Assembly: GCA_902782785.1 (NCBI GenBank)
Contig: CACZOH010000194.1
Span: 1-10,532 of the forward strand
Reading direction: 5' to 3'
From: an uncultured Ruminococcus sp.
GTDB taxonomy: Bacteria > Bacillota > Clostridia > Oscillospirales > CAG-272
Length of the DNA stretch: 10,532 bases
Under the pieces are notes generated by a model. It did not search any database, had not been told where the DNA came from, and saw only the letters and a list, made by a program, of their open reading frames with translations. Position 1 is the stretch's first letter. Every line of letters starts with the position of its first letter. Below, one piece after another: positions 6,438 through 10,532 of the stretch. Made by a program: the position numbers and the translations under genes.

Positions 6438-8120
6438 ATGAAAAAAAGAAATCGGATAACGGCTTTATGTGCGGCGGCGGTAATGCTTTTCGGCTCCATC
6501 CCGCTTTACGTTTCGGGCGCCGCGCCGGGTGCGACAGAGAGAGAAAAAAATCTCGACGCTCAGATAAACTATTCGGAGAGCGAGCAGTCATATAAAGAGC
6601 TCTCCGTCGCGGAGCTTTTGCGTCAGACGGCGGGCGTCAGCCTCACCTCCGCGGAAAAGGAGTATTTTTCCATTTGCGAGATAACGTTCAAATACAGCGA
6701 CAACGTCCCCGCAAGATCCGTCTCCTGCAAAAACACGGACGACGGATTTATTATCACGGCGTCGCCTTATTCCTATAAGGCGTCGAACGGCGCGACGGTC
6801 GAATGGATCCCCAAATCGGTAACTGTCAACGGTACGAAAAAGACTTTTTCCGACGGGCGGTATGAGGCGGTTTTCAACGGCCTTTCCGACGGCGATAACT
6901 ACGAGATAAGGACGGAATACGCCGCCTCGATAACCGTGCCTAAATCTGTCCTTACGACGCTTGCAAACGCCGGTTACGAAGAAGGACAGCGCGTTATTGA
7001 CGAGAAAAAAGCGTATGAAGACGCGCTTTCCGCATATGAGCGCGAGCGTGAAAAATACGAGAAGGAATACTCCGAATATCTCGTAAAGAAAAACGAATAT
7101 ACGACGTACGTGAATGCCCTCGCCCGCTACAACACGGAAAAGGCGGAATACGACGCTTACGCCGCGGCAAAAGAACGGTATGACAAGGATTACGCCGCCT
7201 GGCTCGCATATACGGAAGCATATGAAAAATACGAAAAAGAGCTTGCGGATTATGAAGAGAAAAACGCGGTATACGAAGAACAGTACAGTCTTTTTGCCGA
7301 CAGCTACGCGGCGCTGAGCGCGTGCCGCAAGAGTATGGAGGTGCTGAACAGCGTTTTCATAAGCGATTCCGCCGGTCATACGATGTACAGCACCCTTATG
7401 GGAGACACGGTGGCGACTGTCGTTGCAAAAAGAAGAGAGCTTATCGAATACGGTGTAAACGAGGTGGATATAGACAACGCCGGAAACGCGACGAACCGTC
7501 TTATCGCGGTTTTGGCGCCGTACAGAAATCTGTCGACGGAAAGAGACCGCTTCGCCTACTACAAAAACAACTACAATGAGATAAAGAGCCAGTTCGTGCG
7601 TCTGTACTCCGCTCTGCACTCGCTTGCCAACAACGCGCTCGTGCGCATGGAGCTTCAGAAAAGAGGAAAACTTGAAAGATACTATCAGTTCGTCGCTCAG
7701 TTATACGTTATAAGCACGGGGCTTGACGACGGTGTGACCTTTTCCTCGGGATGGAACGTCCGCGGCAACAGCGCGGCGAGCGTTCTGGACGGCTCACAGC
7801 TCGTATCGGACCGCAACTCGTCTGATCCCGACGGGCTCGAATATCCCGAAAACAGCGATCTGCCGGAAAAACCCGTGCGCCCGGAGGAGCCGAAAAAGGT
7901 GGACAAACCGCAGTTCGGCTACACGAGCGAGATAAAGGAACCGTCGGGTCCTCCCGCCGCCGTCGCCGAGCCGAAGGAGCCGAAGAAACCGACGGGAAAG
8001 CGCCCGGAAACGAAGGTGTTCACCGCTCACCAGTTATCGTTGGAAAACGAGATAAAAAACGGCTCTCTGAAAAAGCGCTCGTTCGGCAGCACACAGCCTT
8101 TGACGTTCAAAACAACGGTC
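6438..8120 (+). repeat. Long duplicated coding module, copy 2
   Basis: This is the counterpart of 4128-5810, with identical length (1683 bases). It ends in the same QPLTFKTTV context before the sequences part. Some blocks are nearly identical at base level (7331-7370 against 5021-5060, 38 of 40; 7671-7730 against 5361-5420, 57 of 60), while neighbouring blocks differ at many third positions. Confidence 0.9.
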
Positions 8121-9770
8121 TCACGCACGGCTGTATCGCCCTCGTACGTTTTCGTCAGTTTCTATGATTACGACCGTCAGACGCTTCTTTACAGCGAGAA
8201 GACTCAGATAGGAGGGAGCGTTTCCTACAAAGGCGAGGAGCCGGCGCGCAAAGCCGACGTCAAAAACACGTACGCTTTCTCCGGATGGCTGGACGAAAAC
8301 GGGAAACCGGCGTCTTTTACCGATCTGAATAACGATCAGAGCTTCTACGCGTCATATACCGCGACGCAGATAAAATATAAAATAACCTTTGAGCTTCACG
8401 ACGGTAAGACCGACACCGAGTTCATATACGGCGAACGCCCTGTCTGCCCGAGGGAAACGTCGTCATACAGCGAGGACGGCAAAGAATATATCTTCGATGG
8501 CTGGTCTCCGGCGCTCGCCCTCGTGACGGGCGATGCTGCGTATAAAGCGGTCTACCGCGAAAACGACGGCAGATTTACCGTATCCTTCAACGTGCGCGGC
8601 GTGCAGACCGATTACCGGCTCGCCGCGGGTGAAACGCCCACGCCTCCGGAAGCGCCCGAAAAATATATCGAGGGTATGTATCTGTACGAGTTTTCCGGCT
8701 GGTCTTCAAAGATCGCAAAGGTCACGGGAAACGTCGTTTATACCGCTGAATACTCAAGATCCGTCGCGGTCCCGACAGAGAAAAACACAGGCGCCGAGGT
8801 GACGGAGGGCGCGTCTCATCTGCTTGTTGACTGTACCGGCAGGGGCGCCGCGGATTATTCAAAACTGATCTCCTTCGCCAAAGAAACGGGAAAAGGTCTG
8901 GCGTTCAAAAACGGCGAGGTGACCGCCCGGTTTTCACCGGACGACCTCTCTTCTCTTGACGCCGCCGTCCGTTTTGAGTTGAAATACGCCGACAAACAGC
9001 TTGAGCTTGCTTTCAGGACCGCGTCGGGCGAAACGCCCTCCGTGGACCTAACCGTACCCGTCGGTTTTGAAGGAAAGGATACTGCCGCCGCGCACGTTTA
9101 CAAGAAGAGCGCGGACGGTCTCAATGAGCTTTCGCCCGGGATCAAAGACGGAGCGCTGCTTCTGCACGTTTCAGGAGACGACGTTTACACCGTCGCCTTC
9201 AGCTACGCGATACAGACGGAGAGTATCGGCGCGGGATATCTGAAAACCGAGCCGAAGACGGCGGAAAAGGGCAAAACCGTCGTCATCACCGTACAGCCCG
9301 ACTACGGCGCTTCCCTGTCGGAGCTGTATATCACGGTAAACGGAGAAAAAACCGTCCTTGAGAAAAAGACCTTCGTTATGCCGGACGGCGACGTCACCGT
9401 GACGGCGGTCTTTGAGAAAACGGGATACGTTATAGTTTTCCGCGACGAGCAGGGCGGCGAGATATCGAGACAGCTTTGCGCGTACGGAGAGATGCCGAAG
9501 CTGCCCGACGATCCGAAAAAGGAGGGCGACGAGAATACGGTTTACGCATTTTCGGGCTGGGAGCCCGAGGTAATGCCCGCAACCGCCGACGCGGAATACC
9601 GTCCGTTGTTCAAAGCTGGCGCACGTGAGGGCGGCGACGAGTACAAAACGACCCCGCAGACCGGATTTTTCACAAGAGTTCTGCCGAAAATACTTCTTGT
9701 TTTGCTTCTTGCGGCATGCCCGGTGGTGCTGATAGTCGTTCTTGTCCGTAAAAGACGAAAAAAAACTTGA
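6438..9770 (+). CDS. Large membrane/wall-anchored surface protein with InlB-type repeats (paralog 2)
   Basis: This 1110-residue protein has a signal peptide (about 1-28). The module shared with paralog 1 covers 1-561: N-domain, tyrosine-heptad coiled coil 190-290, helical domain 291-430 and Pro/Lys stalk 474-525. Its own tail has three InlB/Flg_new-type repeats (about 571-642, 645-706, 711-773; cores FSGW, FDGW, FSGW). An unrecognised beta-rich domain follows (about 790-922), then a Flg_new_2-like repeat (about 930-994, with FVMPDGDVTVTAVFE) and a fourth InlB repeat (996-1060, FSGW). It ends with TPQTG (1072-1076), a transmembrane helix (1081-1103) and the tail RKRRKKT. The layout is that of a Gram-positive stalked adhesin or surface-layer-like protein. 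No enzyme motif was seen. ATG 6438 has only a weak AAGAGAG site (6425-6431), six bases upstream. Function is inferred. Confidence 0.92.
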   Translation: MKKRNRITALCAAAVMLFGSIPLYVSGAAPGATEREKNLDAQINYSESEQSYKELSVAELLRQTAGVSLTSAEKEYFSICEITFKYSDNVPARSVSCKNTDDGFIITASPYSYKASNGATVEWIPKSVTVNGTKKTFSDGRYEAVFNGLSDGDNYEIRTEYAASITVPKSVLTTLANAGYEEGQRVIDEKKAYEDALSAYEREREKYEKEYSEYLVKKNEYTTYVNALARYNTEKAEYDAYAAAKERYDKDYAAWLAYTEAYEKYEKELADYEEKNAVYEEQYSLFADSYAALSACRKSMEVLNSVFISDSAGHTMYSTLMGDTVATVVAKRRELIEYGVNEVDIDNAGNATNRLIAVLAPYRNLSTERDRFAYYKNNYNEIKSQFVRLYSALHSLANNALVRMELQKRGKLERYYQFVAQLYVISTGLDDGVTFSSGWNVRGNSAASVLDGSQLVSDRNSSDPDGLEYPENSDLPEKPVRPEEPKKVDKPQFGYTSEIKEPSGPPAAVAEPKEPKKPTGKRPETKVFTAHQLSLENEIKNGSLKKRSFGSTQPLTFKTTVSRTAVSPSYVFVSFYDYDRQTLLYSEKTQIGGSVSYKGEEPARKADVKNTYAFSGWLDENGKPASFTDLNNDQSFYASYTATQIKYKITFELHDGKTDTEFIYGERPVCPRETSSYSEDGKEYIFDGWSPALALVTGDAAYKAVYRENDGRFTVSFNVRGVQTDYRLAAGETPTPPEAPEKYIEGMYLYEFSGWSSKIAKVTGNVVYTAEYSRSVAVPTEKNTGAEVTEGASHLLVDCTGRGAADYSKLISFAKETGKGLAFKNGEVTARFSPDDLSSLDAAVRFELKYADKQLELAFRTASGETPSVDLTVPVGFEGKDTAAAHVYKKSADGLNELSPGIKDGALLLHVSGDDVYTVAFSYAIQTESIGAGYLKTEPKTAEKGKTVVITVQPDYGASLSELYITVNGEKTVLEKKTFVMPDGDVTVTAVFEKTGYVIVFRDEQGGEISRQLCAYGEMPKLPDDPKKEGDENTVYAFSGWEPEVMPATADAEYRPLFKAGAREGGDEYKTTPQTGFFTRVLPKILLVLLLAACPVVLIVVLVRKRRKKT
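9651..9767 (+). other. C-terminal sorting-like signal of paralog 2
   Basis: It has TPQTG (9651-9665), a 23-residue hydrophobic segment (9678-9746) and RKRRKKT. This is the three-part arrangement of sortase substrates, but the first residue is Thr rather than the Leu of LPxTG. xPQTG variants occur in Clostridia. If no sortase accepts it, the segment would still act as a membrane anchor with the tail inside. Confidence 0.7.
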
Positions 9771-9798
9771 TTTTTTAAAAAAAAATTTATAAAACCTA

Positions 9799-9827
9799 TT
9801 GCAAAAAAAGAAAAACTGTGTTATAAT
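9799..9827 (+). promoter_or_regulatory. Extended -10 promoter of the last gene
   Basis: TTGCAA (9799-9804) and TATAAT (9822-9827) are 17 bases apart, and TG at 9819-9820 gives an extended -10. The design matches the promoter at 3956-3984. Transcription should start near 9834 with a leader of about 60 bases. The 28 bases before it (9771-9798) are A/T-rich with no GC stem, so I see no clear terminator for the preceding gene. Confidence 0.85.
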
Positions 9828-9895
9828 AGTACAACCAATTCCTATGGGCTAATTATATCATGTGGAACCAACTTAAAAAAAGGTAGGTATTAACT

Positions 9896-10532
9896 ATGAA
9901 AAACAACACGTTTGCAAAACTTGTTGCCGTACTGTTAGTTGCGGTCCTGTCTGCCGGACTGTTCTCAGTCGCGTCCTTCGCGGAAGAGAAAGTGGTATCC
10001 GACGGCGAGTACACCGACTTATCATACGACAACGGTACCGTTATCGTCAAAGTTGAAGCCGCAAGGCTCAGCGAGATAATACAGAAGAGGGAATTCACGA
10101 AGGACGCCCTTCTGAAGCTTCTCCCCACCGAACTGTATAACATTTATCAGAACCGCACGAAAGAGTCCGTCGTTGACTTCCTCTGCCTGCTTGCAGAGAA
10201 AGAAGTCCTCATGCATTCCGAAATGCTGAGACTTTTCAACGAAAAGGGCGAAATACTTGATAAATATCTCCCCCCGGAATACTGGGTATCTCCCACCGGC
10301 GGCGAGGCGACCCAGGCTGAGGTTGCCGACAACATCAGAAACGCGGGCGGCTCGAAGCTTAAGAAGGACGTACGCAACTTCTTCGTTCAGACTCTTCTCA
10401 ACGAAGTAGACGTTATGACCTGCAACGGCACCGAGATCTTCAAGGGCGATCCCGTTTGGGAATTTGACCACAACGCGATCCAGACCGTAGTTCTCAAGTC
10501 TCTGCCCGACGTTCAGAAAGCCACCGAGCTCA
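9896..10532 (+). CDS. Secreted protein of unknown function, N-terminal part
   Basis: The frame from ATG 9896 stays open to the window end (212 complete codons). It starts MKNNTFAKL, followed by a hydrophobic core and the cleavage site SFA-EE, so the protein is exported. The mature part has a short beta-like stretch (YDNGTVIVKVEA) and then a largely helical, charged region with KREFTKDALLKLLP, VVDFLCLLAEKEVLMHSEM, LKKDVRNFFVQTLLNEVD and FDHNAIQTVVLKSLPDVQ. I recognise no family. No dockerin, anchor or repeat is visible in this part; those usually sit in the missing C-terminus. The start is supported by tandem AGG sites (9881-9883 and 9885-9887), the nearer one eight bases upstream, and by the strong promoter. 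Base composition resembles the paralogs beside it. A role in the same surface structure is possible but is inferred only from position. Confidence 0.85.
   Translation, partial: MKNNTFAKLVAVLLVAVLSAGLFSVASFAEEKVVSDGEYTDLSYDNGTVIVKVEAARLSEIIQKREFTKDALLKLLPTELYNIYQNRTKESVVDFLCLLAEKEVLMHSEMLRLFNEKGEILDKYLPPEYWVSPTGGEATQAEVADNIRNAGGSKLKKDVRNFFVQTLLNEVDVMTCNGTEIFKGDPVWEFDHNAIQTVVLKSLPDVQKATEL

Noticed and set aside
6588..7619. Open frame of 343 codons on the minus strand inside paralog 2
   Set aside because: It lies antisense to a clearly conserved coding module. Its V/F/R-rich composition is what the reverse of Glu/Lys/Tyr/Asn codons gives. No family was recognised.
9771..9798. A/T-rich tract after paralog 2 as a terminator
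   Set aside because: It has runs of T and A but no GC-containing stem, so an intrinsic terminator is not supported.

Overview
The window looks like an accessory stretch of a gut- or rumen-type member of the Clostridia (Bacillota), possibly near the Oscillospirales. That is an inference from Gram-positive style promoters and ribosome binding sites, a lipoprotein signal, a type I dockerin, InlB/Flg_new-type surface repeats and a C-terminal wall/membrane anchor. No rRNA, tRNA, CRISPR array or transposase was seen.

Left part (1-3886). A truncated SGNH/GDSL-type hydrolase runs leftwards off the edge. Divergent from it is a tight rightward cluster: a HAD phosphatase of the YjjG/YfnB pyrimidine-nucleotidase type, a BMP/PnrA-type substrate-binding lipoprotein and a MATE efflux transporter. 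The first two are 22 bases apart and the last two 43 bases apart, with a strong hairpin in the second gap. Known family roles make handling of nucleotides or nucleosides a reasonable but unproven theme.

Central part (3887-9770). This is the most interesting region. A near-perfect extended -10 promoter and a structured leader precede two tandem genes for large secreted proteins. Their first 561 codons are homologous and align with no net gap (4128-5810 and 6438-8120, both 1683 bases). The shared part has a signal peptide, a beta-rich N-domain, a tyrosine-heptad coiled coil, a helical domain and a proline-rich stalk. The proteins then switch abruptly to different tails. The first ends in one InlB-type repeat plus a complete dockerin. 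The second carries several InlB/Flg_new repeats, an unrecognised beta domain, a TPQTG sorting-like motif, a transmembrane helix and a basic tail. It looks like one ectodomain displayed in two ways: by cohesin docking and by covalent or membrane anchoring.

Right edge (9771-10532). A second strong extended -10 promoter drives a secreted protein of unknown function that runs off the window.
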